The notes: generated by a model from the letters alone, not told the origin. Shown: positions 14,501 to 25,572, numbered from the stretch's first letter. The stretch: DNA of 64,000 bases from VXMT01 sp965204835 (GCA_965204835.1 OZ242017.1:186001-250000), one strand, 5' to 3'. Numbers and translations: made by a program.

Positions 14501-15853
14501 GTGTCCAACGATCCCGCCGAGCTATGGGAGATGGCGCGTCGCTCGCTTCGGCAGCACGTCTCCGACGCCAACTACGAAACCTGGCTCGCTCCCACCGAGG
14601 GCGTCCGGCTCGAGGGTGACACCCTCGTGGTCGGCACACGCTCGGAGTTCATCACCGAGTGGCTCCAGCAGCGGCTGCTCCCGCTCATCCGGCGCACCCT
14701 CGCCGACCTGGGCGACCAGCCGCTCGACATCGTCTTCGAGCCGCTGCGCACCCCGGACGACGAGGCGCCGGTGCTGCAGCGCGGCGGCGACCCCGGGCGC
14801 GCGAGCCCGGACGGGTACCGCCGGCCGCGGCTGCGCGAGCAGTACCAGTTCCGCTCGTTCGTCGTCGGGCCCAACAACCGCCTCGCGGTAGCTGCCGCCG
14901 AGGGCGCCGCCCGGTCGCCGGGGCACCTCCACAATCCGTTGTTCCTGTACGGCGCGGTGGGCCTGGGCAAGACGCACCTGCTGCAGGCCATCGGGCATGC
15001 GTTGCTCGATAGCAAGCTGCGCCTGCTCTACATCTCCGCCGAGCAGTTCACCAACGACCTCGTCCAGTCCATCCAGCAGCGCAAGCAGGAGGAGTTCCGC
15101 CTCCGCTACCGCAACGCCGACGCCCTCCTCATCGACGACATCCAGTTCATCAGCGGCAAGGAGGCGACGCAGGAAGAGCTGTTCCACACCTTCAACGACC
15201 TCTACGAGGCAGGCCGCCAGATCGTCATCACCTCGGACAAGAGCCCGCAACTGATACCGGACCTCGAGGAGCGCCTTCGCTCGCGCTTCGAGTGGGGCAT
15301 GATCGCGGACATCCAGGCGCCCGACGTGGAGACGCGCATCGCGATCCTGCGATCCAAGGCGGACGAGCAGCACATCCAGCTCGACAACGATTCCCTGCAC
15401 GTGATCGCCCGCCGATACACGCACAACATCCGGGAGCTCGAAGGCTCGCTTACCCGCGTACTCGCTTACGCACGATTGGTCGAGGAGCCCGTATCGCCGA
15501 CGCTCGTGCAGTCCGCCCTCGCCTCGCTCGACCCGGCCGAGCCGCAGCTGCCGCCGTCGCCCGACGTCATCATCGACGTGGTGTGCCGGTACTTCGGCAT
15601 CGGCCGCGACGCGCTGCTGTCGAAGAGCCGCGCGAAGCGCGTCGCCTATCCACGCCAGCTCGCCATGTACCTCATCCGCGAGATGTCGCACCGCTCGCTC
15701 GTCGAGATCGGCGCCGCCCTCGGTGGCCGTGACCACTCCACGGTGCACCACGGCTGGCGCAAGATGAGCCGGTCGCTGCAGATCGAGCCCGAGACGCGCC
15801 AGGACGTCACCACCCTGCGCGAGCTCGTCGAGCGCGCACGCCAGGCCGCCTGA
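14501..15853 (+). CDS. dnaA: Chromosomal replication initiator DnaA
   Basis: A 450-residue initiator AAA+ ATPase that opens oriC and loads helicase. Order: N-terminal helicase-interaction domain (WEMARRSLRQHVSDANYETW), linker, AAA+ core with Walker A GAVGLGKTHLL and Walker B LLIDDIQF, sensor motifs, then the C-terminal DNA-binding domain with GGRDHSTVHHGWRKM. I chose the GTG at 14501 (VSNDPAELW) behind a TTGGAG site rather than an ATG 15 codons upstream that lies over the inverted repeat. Neighbours coaX-coaBC and obgE-nadD are not the classic rpmH/dnaN set. Confidence 0.95.
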   Translation: MSNDPAELWEMARRSLRQHVSDANYETWLAPTEGVRLEGDTLVVGTRSEFITEWLQQRLLPLIRRTLADLGDQPLDIVFEPLRTPDDEAPVLQRGGDPGRASPDGYRRPRLREQYQFRSFVVGPNNRLAVAAAEGAARSPGHLHNPLFLYGAVGLGKTHLLQAIGHALLDSKLRLLYISAEQFTNDLVQSIQQRKQEEFRLRYRNADALLIDDIQFISGKEATQEELFHTFNDLYEAGRQIVITSDKSPQLIPDLEERLRSRFEWGMIADIQAPDVETRIAILRSKADEQHIQLDNDSLHVIARRYTHNIRELEGSLTRVLAYARLVEEPVSPTLVQSALASLDPAEPQLPPSPDVIIDVVCRYFGIGRDALLSKSRAKRVAYPRQLAMYLIREMSHRSLVEIGAALGGRDHSTVHHGWRKMSRSLQIEPETRQDVTTLRELVERARQAA

Positions 15854-16204
15854 CCGCCCTCGGCCCACCGCCGGAGCCCTCGGCCGCCTGATGCGCACCT
15901 GTTGCTCACCCGTGGGTAAGCACTGTGCTCCGACGTGGATTGCGTGGCTGGGCCGTGGACGCCCGCGGGCCGCGGCGGCGCCGACCGCACCACCGATCCC
16001 CTCATCGCCCTCGACCCCCACGCCGGATCAGTGACCTGCCCGCACCTTCACCCACGCCCTCCCGCCGTTGCGCCCGTTGCCCGCCCGCCGGGTTGCCCAC
16101 AGCGCCCACAGCTCTACCACTACGACGACTCCTCGCTCTCCTACACTGGGTATCCGAGGTTTCTCGAAGAAACGCCCAACAGGGACGCGTGGGATAAGTG
16201 ACCT
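15854..16204. other. Intergenic region downstream of dnaA with scattered DnaA-box-like sites
   Basis: About 350 bases between dnaA and obgE. Open frames here are Pro/His-rich and not convincing. It contains CGTGGGTAA (15911-15919), TTGCCCACA (16093-16101) and TGGGATAA (16190-16197, the complement of TTATCCCA), relatives of the sites upstream of dnaA. The last 100 bases are less GC-rich and probably hold the obgE promoter. This is a possible origin segment. Confidence 0.4.
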
Positions 16205-17458
16205 GTGATCGATCAAGTTGAGTTCGTGGTCGAGGCTGGTGTGGGCGGCCGCGGCATCGTCTCGATGCGGCGCGAGAAGTTCGTGCCACATGGGGGACCC
16301 GACGGGGGTGACGGTGGTCGCGGCGGGAGCGTCGTGCTGGTCGCCGACAGCAAGGTGGCGGGTCTCGGCGCGTACCGCGACGGCAGGCCGCGAGTCGCGC
16401 ACGGGGGCCACGCGGGCAGTTCATCGCTGCGGAAGGGCGCGGCCGGCGAGGACCTCGAGTTGCCCGTGCCCGTCGGGAGCATCGTCTGGGACGGCGAGGA
16501 GCGCCTGGCCGACCTCACGGAGCACGGCGAGCGCGTGGTGGTGGCGAGGGGTGGCCGCGGCGGCTGGGGCAACAAGCGCTTCGCGACGCCGACGCGGCGG
16601 GCGCCGCGCTTCGCGCAGCAGGGCGCGCCCGGCGAGCGACGGCAGCTGCGCATTGAGCTCAAGCTGCTCGCCGACATCGGCCTCGTCGGGCTGCCGAACG
16701 CCGGGAAGTCGACGCTGCTCGGGGCGTGGTCGGCCGCGCACCCGCGCGTCGCGCCCTACCCGTTCACCACGCTCGAACCCGAGCTCGGCGTGGTGGAGCT
16801 GGGCTACGACAGCTTCGTGGCCGCCGACATGCCGGGGCTCATCGAAGGGGCGAGCCGGGGCGTGGGCCTCGGGCACGAGTTCCTGCGCCACGTCGAGCGC
16901 ACGCGCGTCCTGGTACACGTGCTCGACATGACCCGCGACGACCCGCTCGCCGACCGCGACCTGATCGACGAGGAGCTGGCGAGCTTCGGCCACGGGCTGG
17001 CCGAGAAGCCGCAGGTGCTCGCGCTGAACAAGATCGACGACCCGGACGCCGCAGCGCACGTCGAACTGCTCGAGGAGCAGGTCGAGGCGCTCGGGCTGCC
17101 GTGGCTGGCGATCTCGGCGGCGAGCGGTGAGGGCACGATGGCGCTCGCGCGGCGCGCGTTCCAGGTGCTGCAGGAGCAACTCGAACGCGAGGAGGTCGAG
17201 GCACCCCCGCCGCTGTTGCAGCCTGAGCCGCGGGTGCGCGAGCGGGTCAGCGCCGAGCGGGCCGCCGACGGCGTGGCCGTGGTGCACGGCGGCACGGCCG
17301 AGTGGCTGGCCCTGACGCTGGACGCCGAACACCCCGAGGCGCGCGAGGAGCTGCTCGACCGGCTGCGGCGGCTCGGGGTGCAGCGCGCCCTGGCGCGCCT
17401 CGGCGTGCGGACCGGCGAGCGCGTCCGCATCGGGGAGGCGGAGCTGACGTGGGAGTAG
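16205..17458 (+). CDS. obgE: Obg/CgtA family GTPase
   Basis: A 417-residue GTPase for late 50S ribosome assembly and stress signalling. The N-terminal Gly-rich Obg fold carries GGDGGRGGSV and GGRGGWGNKRF. The G domain has P-loop GLPNAGKST, switch region PFTTLEP, DMPGLIEGA and NKID. A C-terminal OCT-type domain follows (ERAADGVAVVHGGTAEWLAL onward). The GTG start is used. The last 10 bases overlap nadD, indicating one transcription unit. Confidence 0.95.
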   Translation: MIDQVEFVVEAGVGGRGIVSMRREKFVPHGGPDGGDGGRGGSVVLVADSKVAGLGAYRDGRPRVAHGGHAGSSSLRKGAAGEDLELPVPVGSIVWDGEERLADLTEHGERVVVARGGRGGWGNKRFATPTRRAPRFAQQGAPGERRQLRIELKLLADIGLVGLPNAGKSTLLGAWSAAHPRVAPYPFTTLEPELGVVELGYDSFVAADMPGLIEGASRGVGLGHEFLRHVERTRVLVHVLDMTRDDPLADRDLIDEELASFGHGLAEKPQVLALNKIDDPDAAAHVELLEEQVEALGLPWLAISAASGEGTMALARRAFQVLQEQLEREEVEAPPPLLQPEPRVRERVSAERAADGVAVVHGGTAEWLALTLDAEHPEAREELLDRLRRLGVQRALARLGVRTGERVRIGEAELTWE

Positions 17459-18063
17459 CAGGGTCGCCGCGGCTGGGCGTGCTCGGCGGGACCTTTGACC
17501 CGCCGCACCTCGCGCACCTCGTGCTGGCCGCGGCGGCGCGGCGCGAGTTGCAACTCGACCGCGTCGTGCTGGTCCCGGCGGGCGACCCATGGCGCAAGGC
17601 GGACCGCGACGTCACGCCGGCGCGGACGCGCCTGCGGCTCGTCGAGGCAGCAGCCGCGGCGCTGCCGTGGGCGGAAGTCAGCGCCGTCGAGGTCGAACGC
17701 GACGGCCCCACCTACACCCTCGATACGTTCGAGGAGCTTGCGGCGGCCGAGCCGGACGCCGCGTGGTGGTTCCTGCTCGGCGAGGACGCGCTGGCTGACC
17801 TCCCGCACTGGCACGAGCCCGAGCGGCTGGCGCGGCGCGTGCGCTTCGGCCTCGCCCAGCGCCCGGGTGCCGAGCCGGCCGTGAGCAGCCTCGAGGCATT
17901 GCCGGGGCTGGCTAACCGTGTCGACGTGGTCCCGATGCCCGCGCTGGACGTGTCGGCGAGCGAGCTGCGAGCGCGCGTGGCGCGGGGAGAGCCGACCGGG
18001 CCGGTGCTGCCGGCGGCGGTGCGGCGCGTGATCGACGACCTGGGACTGTATCGGGATAGCTAG
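17449..18063 (+). CDS. nadD: Nicotinate-nucleotide adenylyltransferase
   Basis: A 204-residue nucleotidyltransferase that forms deamido-NAD from nicotinate mononucleotide and ATP. It has the N-terminal GGTFDPPHLAHL motif (HxGH-type, with Leu-Ala for Ile-Gly) and the late SASELRARVARGE motif that matches ISSTxIR. The GTG at 17449 overlaps the end of obgE and gives the normal family length; a longer upstream extension is Arg/Ala-rich shadow sequence. obgE-nadD order is common. Confidence 0.92.
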   Translation: MGVAGSPRLGVLGGTFDPPHLAHLVLAAAARRELQLDRVVLVPAGDPWRKADRDVTPARTRLRLVEAAAAALPWAEVSAVEVERDGPTYTLDTFEELAAAEPDAAWWFLLGEDALADLPHWHEPERLARRVRFGLAQRPGAEPAVSSLEALPGLANRVDVVPMPALDVSASELRARVARGEPTGPVLPAAVRRVIDDLGLYRDS

Positions 18064-18776
18064 CCCGGCGGCCCCCGGGCCTCCTCGGGCGGCCGTCCGA
18101 TGAGCACCGAGGCGCGCGGGATCGGCGGGAGCAGGAACGGGCGCAGCAGCGCGTCGGTCACGAACGGGAACCCCGCCTCGTCCGCGAAGCGCATCAGTGT
18201 CGCCGCAGAGCGCAGGTACGGCTCCTTCACGTGCGAGGTGATGAACAGCCGGTTGAACGCGTCGAGGAGCCGCAGCCCCGTCGGGGCGAAGTCCCAGAGC
18301 AGCGCCAGCCCGCCCGGCGAGAGCACGCGGTAGACCTCGTCCAGCAGGTCGCGCAGCCCGTCGTCGTCGAGGTGCTTGACCAGGTGGCCGCAGAGCACGA
18401 GCTGGAAGCTGGCGTCGGCGAACGGCAGCCGCGCCGCGCTCCCCAGCACCAGCGCGCTGGGCCGGCCTGCGCGCGCCTCGTCGTCCGCGGCGAGCCGGAG
18501 CATGGGGCGCGAGAAGTCGAGGCCGACCGGGTCGCGCTCGAACGGTAGCTGGCGGTCGAGCAGGCGCAGCAGGGCGCCTCGACCCGTGCCGATGTCGAGC
18601 GTGCGCTCGGCGCCGGTGAGGTTGAGGTCATCGGGGAGGCGCAGGAGCGGGCCGTTCACGAAGAACGCGCCGCGCTCGGCCAGGAACCAGCGCATGAGGA
18701 CCCCGCTGGGCGAGGGCACGCGCAGCCAGCGGTTGTACTCGGAGAGGCGGGCGCGCTCGTTGGAGTGGGAGGTCAC
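18060..18776 (-). CDS. Class I SAM-dependent methyltransferase
   Basis: About 238 residues with a Rossmann-type methyltransferase core: motif I LDIGTGRGALLRLL, acidic motif II VGLDFSRPML, LPFADASFQLVLCGHLVKHL around motif III, and a LSPGGLALLWDF strand. It resembles Methyltransf_11/25 proteins acting on small molecules or lipids; the substrate is unknown. I chose the GTG at 18776 (TSHSNERARLSEYNRW follows), because anything upstream is low-complexity. It ends tail-to-tail on the nadD stop. Confidence 0.75.
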   Translation of the reverse strand: MTSHSNERARLSEYNRWLRVPSPSGVLMRWFLAERGAFFVNGPLLRLPDDLNLTGAERTLDIGTGRGALLRLLDRQLPFERDPVGLDFSRPMLRLAADDEARAGRPSALVLGSAARLPFADASFQLVLCGHLVKHLDDDGLRDLLDEVYRVLSPGGLALLWDFAPTGLRLLDAFNRLFITSHVKEPYLRSAATLMRFADEAGFPFVTDALLRPFLLPPIPRASVLIGRPPEEARGPPG

Positions 18777-18808
18777 GGGGGTGATGGTGGCACGCGCGCG
18801 GAGGCGGC

Positions 18809-19273
18809 TCAATCCTCCGAGGTGCGGAGGTCGAACGAGAGCCGGATGCGCGCCTCGGCCCCGGTGGCCCAGTCGCACATCGCGGCCAGCTCCTCGAGGC
18901 GCGGCCCGAGTTCGTCGTAGCCCTCGAGCAGCCCGTCGAGCTCCTCGTCGCCTCCGCCGATGGCCGCGGTGATGGCGCGGCAGCACTCCGCGAGCGGGGC
19001 TGCGTCCTGCCAGGCGCGGTCCAACTCGCGCTGGTCGGCGGCGTCCTCCACGTCCCGGTCGGCGTAGCGCAGCAGGGGGCGCAGCTCGACCTTGAAGCGG
19101 CGCTGCATGCGCATCGCGGCCTGGGCCAGCTCGTGCTGCCCGCCGAAGCGGACCGAGTACGCCCACGACGCGAAGAACAGCACGATCGTCGGGTCACCGC
19201 CGAAGGCGACCGGGCACTCCTCGGCACCCTCGAACTCGACGTGCAGGCGCTGCGTGGCGGCGTCGGACGTCAC
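18809..19273 (-). CDS. Hypothetical protein co-transcribed with MerT-like gene
   Basis: A 154-residue soluble, acidic and mainly helical protein. It starts at a GTG whose first bases overlap the stop of the upstream MerT-like gene (GTGA), so the two are translationally coupled. Cysteines occur at ECPVAFG, AECCRAI and MCDW, which could bind metal, but no known motif is visible. I do not recognise the family. Context suggests partnership with the small membrane protein. Confidence 0.5.
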   Translation of the reverse strand: MTSDAATQRLHVEFEGAEECPVAFGGDPTIVLFFASWAYSVRFGGQHELAQAAMRMQRRFKVELRPLLRYADRDVEDAADQRELDRAWQDAAPLAECCRAITAAIGGGDEELDGLLEGYDELGPRLEELAAMCDWATGAEARIRLSFDLRTSED

Positions 19274-19656
19274 GAGGGCTCGCCGAACCAGATGCCGAGG
19301 TACTTGGTGAACCAGAAGAGCCCGACGTACGTCGCGACGGCGGAGGCGGCGAGCACCGCGAGCATGCGGCGGTAGCGGAACGCGCCCTCGATGGAGCAGG
19401 CGCCGCGCCGCCGCAGGTGCAGCACGACGGCGGTGAGGGCGACGAGCGCGCCGGCCCCGCGGAAGTACCAGCCGTAGTTGTAGTAGAGGTTGTCGCCCAG
19501 CGTCACCCCCTGCGCCGCAGTGGCGATGCCGAGCAGCACCGCGACCACCGGCGAGACGCAGCACATGATGCCGGTCAGCCCCGACACCAGGCCGATCGCC
19601 AGGCCCGCCCGCACCTGGCGGTCCTCGGTGGGTGGTGCGGAGGGTGCTGCGGTCAT
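19270..19656 (-). CDS. MerT-like small membrane protein
   Basis: A 128-residue protein with about three transmembrane segments. The first contains SGLTGIMCCVSPVVAVLLG, a vicinal Cys pair inside a helix as in MerT-type mercuric transporters. A further Cys lies in RRRGACSIEGAFRYRR. Mercury transport is a possible role but no other mer gene is present, so a general metal or thiol-related role is as likely. It lies 18 bases downstream of gyrB on the same strand and overlaps the next gene by four bases. Confidence 0.5.
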   Translation of the reverse strand: MTAAPSAPPTEDRQVRAGLAIGLVSGLTGIMCCVSPVVAVLLGIATAAQGVTLGDNLYYNYGWYFRGAGALVALTAVVLHLRRRGACSIEGAFRYRRMLAVLAASAVATYVGLFWFTKYLGIWFGEPS

Positions 19657-19674
19657 GGTCGGTCGGCGCGGTCG

Positions 19675-22197
<2,523 letters not shown>

Positions 22198-22324
22198 TAG
22201 AGGGTTACCGGCTCAGTGATAGGTCGTACCCTGACTGCCGCTCGGGACGGCTCGGCGGGGAGGGGCTGCGCGCCGCGCCGACGGGGCCCGGCGGCTGGTT
22301 CCGTGTCCGGTGGAACACGTCCAC

Positions 22325-22330
22325 ATTTTA
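22325..22330 (-). promoter_or_regulatory. Candidate extended -10 element for gyrB
   Basis: On the minus strand the sequence reads TGGTAAAAT, a TG-extended -10 hexamer about 130 bases before the gyrB start in the otherwise GC-rich gyrB/trmO divergent gap. No good -35 is evident. Confidence 0.35.
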
Positions 22331-22413
22331 CCACGAAGCGCCTTGCACGCGACGGCTGCCACGGTGCCTCGCCAACCCGGTCCAGCGTTGAAAACACACG
22401 TAGAATCGAGCCC

Positions 22414-22863
22414 ATGACAGCCATCCCCGAACCCATCGAGATCACGCCGATCGGCGTCGTGCGGAGCGGCGAACGCGACGTGCGGCGGCAGGACTGGTCA
22501 CGCGTGCGCAGCGAGGTGGAACTGCGCCCCGAGCTCGCCGAGGCACTGACCGGCCTCGACGGCTTCTCGCACGTGATTGTCGTGGGCTGGCTCGACCAGA
22601 TCCCCGACGAGCTGCGCGAGCGTCGCCAGGCGTACCCGGGCGGCGACGAGCGGCTCCCGCTGCTCGGCTCGTTCGCGCTGCGCGGCGCGCGCCCCAACCC
22701 CGTCGCCGTCACCGTCTGCCGCCTCCGCGGCATCGAGGGCTCCACGCTGCGCGTCGAGGGCCTCGACCTAGTCGATGGCACGCCGGTGCTCGACGTGAAG
22801 CCGTACATCGCCCTCTACGACGCGGTCCCCGACGCGAAGCTGCCGCGGTGGGCGCAGGGGTGA
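22414..22863 (+). CDS. TsaA/TrmO-like tRNA methyltransferase family protein
   Basis: A 149-residue single-domain protein of the TsaA/YaeB/VirR family. The N-terminal part of E. coli TrmO in this family N6-methylates t6A37 in tRNA using SAM. Visible motifs are TPIGVVRSGE near the start, GLDGFSHVIVVGW, the RPNPVAVTVCRL strand and DGTPVLDVKPYI near the end. It lacks TrmO's C-terminal domain, as many bacterial members do. The ATG at 22414 was chosen. Its stop overlaps the next start (GTGA). Confidence 0.75.
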   Translation: MTAIPEPIEITPIGVVRSGERDVRRQDWSRVRSEVELRPELAEALTGLDGFSHVIVVGWLDQIPDELRERRQAYPGGDERLPLLGSFALRGARPNPVAVTVCRLRGIEGSTLRVEGLDLVDGTPVLDVKPYIALYDAVPDAKLPRWAQG

Positions 22864-23564
22864 CCGCCGCCGCACCGGCCCTCGACGCGACACGGCTGGA
22901 CCGCGCCTACGAGGCACTCCTCGCTTCGTACGGCACGCAGGGCTGGTGGCCCGTCGACGGGCCATCACAGACCGCGACCCTCGAGGTCTGCGTGGGCGCG
23001 ATCCTCGTGCAGCACGCGCGCTGGGAGTCGGCCGCCGCGGCCGTCGCGGGCCTGCGAGACGCGGGCGTGCTCTCGGTCGAGGCGCTCGCCACGCTGCCGC
23101 TCGCGGACATCGAGGGACTCGTACGCGGGGCGGGCACGTACCGCTCGAAGGCGCGGACGCTGCGCTCGTTCGCCGAACACGTCCGCGCAACCCCCGGCGG
23201 GACCATCGAGGACTTCCTCGACGCCGACGGCGAGACACTGCGGCGCCGGTGCCTCGACGTGTGGGGCGTCGGCCCCGAGACGGCCGACGCGATCGTGCTC
23301 TACGCGGCGGCGCGCCCGACGTTCGTCGTCGACGCGTACGCGCGGCGGCTGTTCGCGCGACTCGGCTGCGAGCTGCCCGACGAGTACGAGCGTGCCCGCC
23401 GGGTGCTCCTCGATGTGACCGGCGGCGACGTTGCCCGGCTCGGCGAGTGGCACGCGCTGATCGTCGCGCACGGGAAGGCGCGCTGCCGCCCCCGCGCCCC
23501 ACGCTGCGAGGGCTGCCCGCTGCTTTCGATGTGCCCCACGGGTACCGCGTCGCTCGCACCGTAG
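22860..23564 (+). CDS. Endonuclease III-like HhH-GPD DNA glycosylase with [4Fe-4S] cluster
   Basis: A 234-residue protein. The helix-hairpin-helix is DVWGVGPETADAI (133-145), the catalytic Asp is D158 in VVDAYARR, and the C-terminal C-x6-C-x2-C-x5-C matches the EndoIII iron-sulfur loop. EndoIII has a catalytic Lys in its HhH where this protein has Glu140. It is therefore probably a monofunctional glycosylase of the MagIII/alkylated-base type rather than a lyase. The GTG start overlaps the TrmO-like stop. It also has a WWPV segment typical of this EndoIII-related subgroup. Confidence 0.8.
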   Translation: MTAAAPALDATRLDRAYEALLASYGTQGWWPVDGPSQTATLEVCVGAILVQHARWESAAAAVAGLRDAGVLSVEALATLPLADIEGLVRGAGTYRSKARTLRSFAEHVRATPGGTIEDFLDADGETLRRRCLDVWGVGPETADAIVLYAAARPTFVVDAYARRLFARLGCELPDEYERARRVLLDVTGGDVARLGEWHALIVAHGKARCRPRAPRCEGCPLLSMCPTGTASLAP

Positions 23565-23615
23565 CGGCGCCGGGCCGCGTTGCGCGCCGGTCGTGCCGCA
23601 CACAGACTGACTGGC

Positions 23616-24689
23616 ATGGACCTCGGCATCATCGGACTGCCCGCATCCGGCAAGACCACGCTCTGGCGTGCGCTGACCGGCGGCGCCCCGCCCGGCGGCG
23701 GGAGCGGCCGCCTCGAGGCGTCGATCGGCGTGGTCCGCGTGCCCGACGAGCGCGTCGACCGCCTGGCGACGCTCTACGACTCGAAGAAGGTCACGCACGC
23801 CGAGATCCGCTGGTTCGACTACCCGGTGGCCGCGGTCGCCTCGCGTGGCGCGGAGACCTCCATGCTGGGCGAGATGGCGCGCATGGACGCGCTCGCGCCC
23901 GTCGTCGCTGCGTTCGGCGGCGACGACGGCATCACGGGCGCCCGGCGCGACCTCGAGACGCTGGAGCTGGAGCTCACCTTCGCCGACCTCGCGCTGATCG
24001 AGCGGCGCCGAGGCCGCATCGAGCCGGAGATCCGCTCGGTGCGCGCTGCGGAGCGCGGGCCGCTGGAGGCCGAGTTGGAGCTGCTGGAGCGCGTGACCGA
24101 GCAGCTCGAGAAGGGCTTGGGACTGCGCGCGCAGGCGCTGGCCGAGGCCGAGCGGAAGGTGCTCTCGGGCTACCAGCTGCTGACGCGCCGGCCGCTGCTG
24201 GTCGTGGTCAACGTGTCCGAGGACGACGTCGGCCGCGCCGAGGCGATCGAGGCCGAGTTCGCCGCGCACCTCGACGCCCCCGCGACCACGGTCGTAGCGC
24301 TGTGCGCGCAGCTCGAGGCGGAGGTCGCCGCGCTGGACCCGGACGAGGCCACGGAGTTCCGCGGCGAGCTCGGGCTGCCGCCCGTCTCGCCCGTCGACCG
24401 CCTGGTGCGCGAGGCGTACGCGCTGCTCGGGGTGCACTCGTTCCTGACCGCGGGGCGGCCCGAGGCGCGGGCGTGGACGCTCCCAGTGGGCGCGACCGCC
24501 CTCGACGCGGCGGGCCGCATCCACTCGGACATGGAGCGCGGCTTCATCCGCGCCGAGGTGGCGCGGTTCGACGAGCTGATGGAGGCGGGCTCCCTCGTCG
24601 AGCTCCGCAAGCAGGGCCGGCTCCGCACCGAGGGCCGTGACTACGTCGTCGAGGATGGCGACGTGATCGAAGTGCTGTTCAACGTATGA
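23616..24689 (+). CDS. ychF: YchF/OLA1-type ATP/GTPase with TGS domain
   Basis: A 357-residue member of the Obg-related YchF family. The P-loop is GLPASGKTT, a region around MARMDALAPVVAAFGG leads into a long coiled-coil insert (LELELTFADLALIERR onward), and the C-terminal TGS-like domain includes GFIRAEVARFDELM and ends YVVEDGDVIEVLFNV. YchF proteins bind ATP and associate with ribosomes. The G-domain is more divergent than usual (no clear NKxD), so nucleotide preference is uncertain. The ATG at 23616 fits the conserved N-terminus. Confidence 0.8.
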   Translation: MDLGIIGLPASGKTTLWRALTGGAPPGGGSGRLEASIGVVRVPDERVDRLATLYDSKKVTHAEIRWFDYPVAAVASRGAETSMLGEMARMDALAPVVAAFGGDDGITGARRDLETLELELTFADLALIERRRGRIEPEIRSVRAAERGPLEAELELLERVTEQLEKGLGLRAQALAEAERKVLSGYQLLTRRPLLVVVNVSEDDVGRAEAIEAEFAAHLDAPATTVVALCAQLEAEVAALDPDEATEFRGELGLPPVSPVDRLVREAYALLGVHSFLTAGRPEARAWTLPVGATALDAAGRIHSDMERGFIRAEVARFDELMEAGSLVELRKQGRLRTEGRDYVVEDGDVIEVLFNV

Positions 24690-24716
24690 GCGCGCCCGGT
24701 CGGGTCGTGCTCGCGG

Positions 24717-25121
24717 CTACCAGATCGTCTCGATCTGCGGCGACGCCGTCAGGAGTGCATCGCGCGTGACGAGCGGCGCGCCGCGGATAACCGCGTCCGC
24801 GGCGATGAGACGGTCGTGCATCTCGGGAATCTCGGGGAAGCGATCGAGGAGTTCCAACTGGGCGGCGCCCATTTCCGGCAGTTCAAGCGCACGCACACCC
24901 ACGAGCGCATCGAGCAGTGAGGTCGGCGGGAGCGGCCGCCCCAGCTTGACCGAGACGTAGTACGCCTCGGCTATCGCTATAGCGGGGATGACCAGAACCG
25001 CGCCGCCAGTCTCGCCCAGCCTGAAGATGGTCGTCGCCGTGGTACTCAACTGGGCCGGGTCGTCGAGATACCACCATAGGGCGTGGGTATCGATGACGAA
25101 TCTAGGCTGGCTATCCAGCAC
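24717..25121 (-). CDS. PIN-domain toxin (VapC family)
   Basis: A 134-residue PIN-domain ribonuclease. The acidic triad/quartet is visible as Asp11 in VIDTHALWW, Glu52 in AIAEAYY, Asp103 in MHDRLIAADA and Asp121 in TRDALL. Toxins of this type cleave RNA and are held inactive by the partner antitoxin. It overlaps the upstream antitoxin gene by 11 bases. Length and motif order are normal, so it looks intact. Confidence 0.88.
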   Translation of the reverse strand: MLDSQPRFVIDTHALWWYLDDPAQLSTTATTIFRLGETGGAVLVIPAIAIAEAYYVSVKLGRPLPPTSLLDALVGVRALELPEMGAAQLELLDRFPEIPEMHDRLIAADAVIRGAPLVTRDALLTASPQIETIW

Positions 25122-25395
25122 CGTCAGAGGCCTCGTCGTCGAACTCGGGTGGCATCCGAGGCTCCCAGATCTTCTTAGCCTCCAGGAAGTCCTCGTACTC
25201 GGCGTGCGGGAGGATGCCCGCGAACGCGCCGCGCAGCGTTCGGAGCGAGCGCTTCTCGTCGTCGGGTTTCGGGGCCGCGGTCAGCCGGGCGCACGGTTTG
25301 CCGTGGCGCGTGATGATCACCTCGTCGCCCGCTTCGAGGTCGCGGAGGATCTCGCTGAGGTGAGCCTTGAACTCCCGTATTCCGTATGTGGTCAC
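25111..25395 (-). CDS. Phd/YefM-type antitoxin paired with VapC
   Basis: A 94-residue antitoxin. The N-terminal TYGIREFKAHLSEILRDLEA and VIITRHGKPCARL form the Phd/YefM DNA-binding fold, and the acidic C-terminal tail should bind the toxin. It starts at GTG (25395) within one copy of a 23-base tandem repeat that may be its own operator. An ATG in another frame just upstream is not supported. Confidence 0.85.
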   Translation of the reverse strand: MTTYGIREFKAHLSEILRDLEAGDEVIITRHGKPCARLTAAPKPDDEKRSLRTLRGAFAGILPHAEYEDFLEAKKIWEPRMPPEFDDEASDGAG

Positions 25396-25420
25396 ATCCG
25401 TACTCCATATGTGGTTACAA
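25375..25420. repeat. Two 23-base tandem repeats over the VapBC start (candidate operator)
   Basis: CCGTATTCCGTATGTGG (25375-25391) and CCGTACTCCATATGTGG (25398-25414) are 17-base near-identical units on a 23-base period; similarity extends into GTCACAT/GTTACAA. One lies over the antitoxin start codon and one just upstream. This suggests an autoregulatory site bound by the antitoxin-toxin complex. Confidence 0.55.
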
Positions 25421-25572
25421 GGGTCGCCTCGATGTGACTACAGTCTACCACCACCCCGCCCGACCGCTCGACTCGCCCGCGGCATCGAGACCCACGACGA
25501 TGCGCGCGCTACGACGCGGCGAGGCATAATGCGTAGCCGCGAACGAGAACACACACGAGGAGCTACGACGCC

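Noticed and set aside
15935..16201. Open frame of 88 codons after dnaA
   Set aside because: The product is Pro/His-rich with no family, lies over DnaA-box-like sequences, and overlaps the expected obgE promoter.
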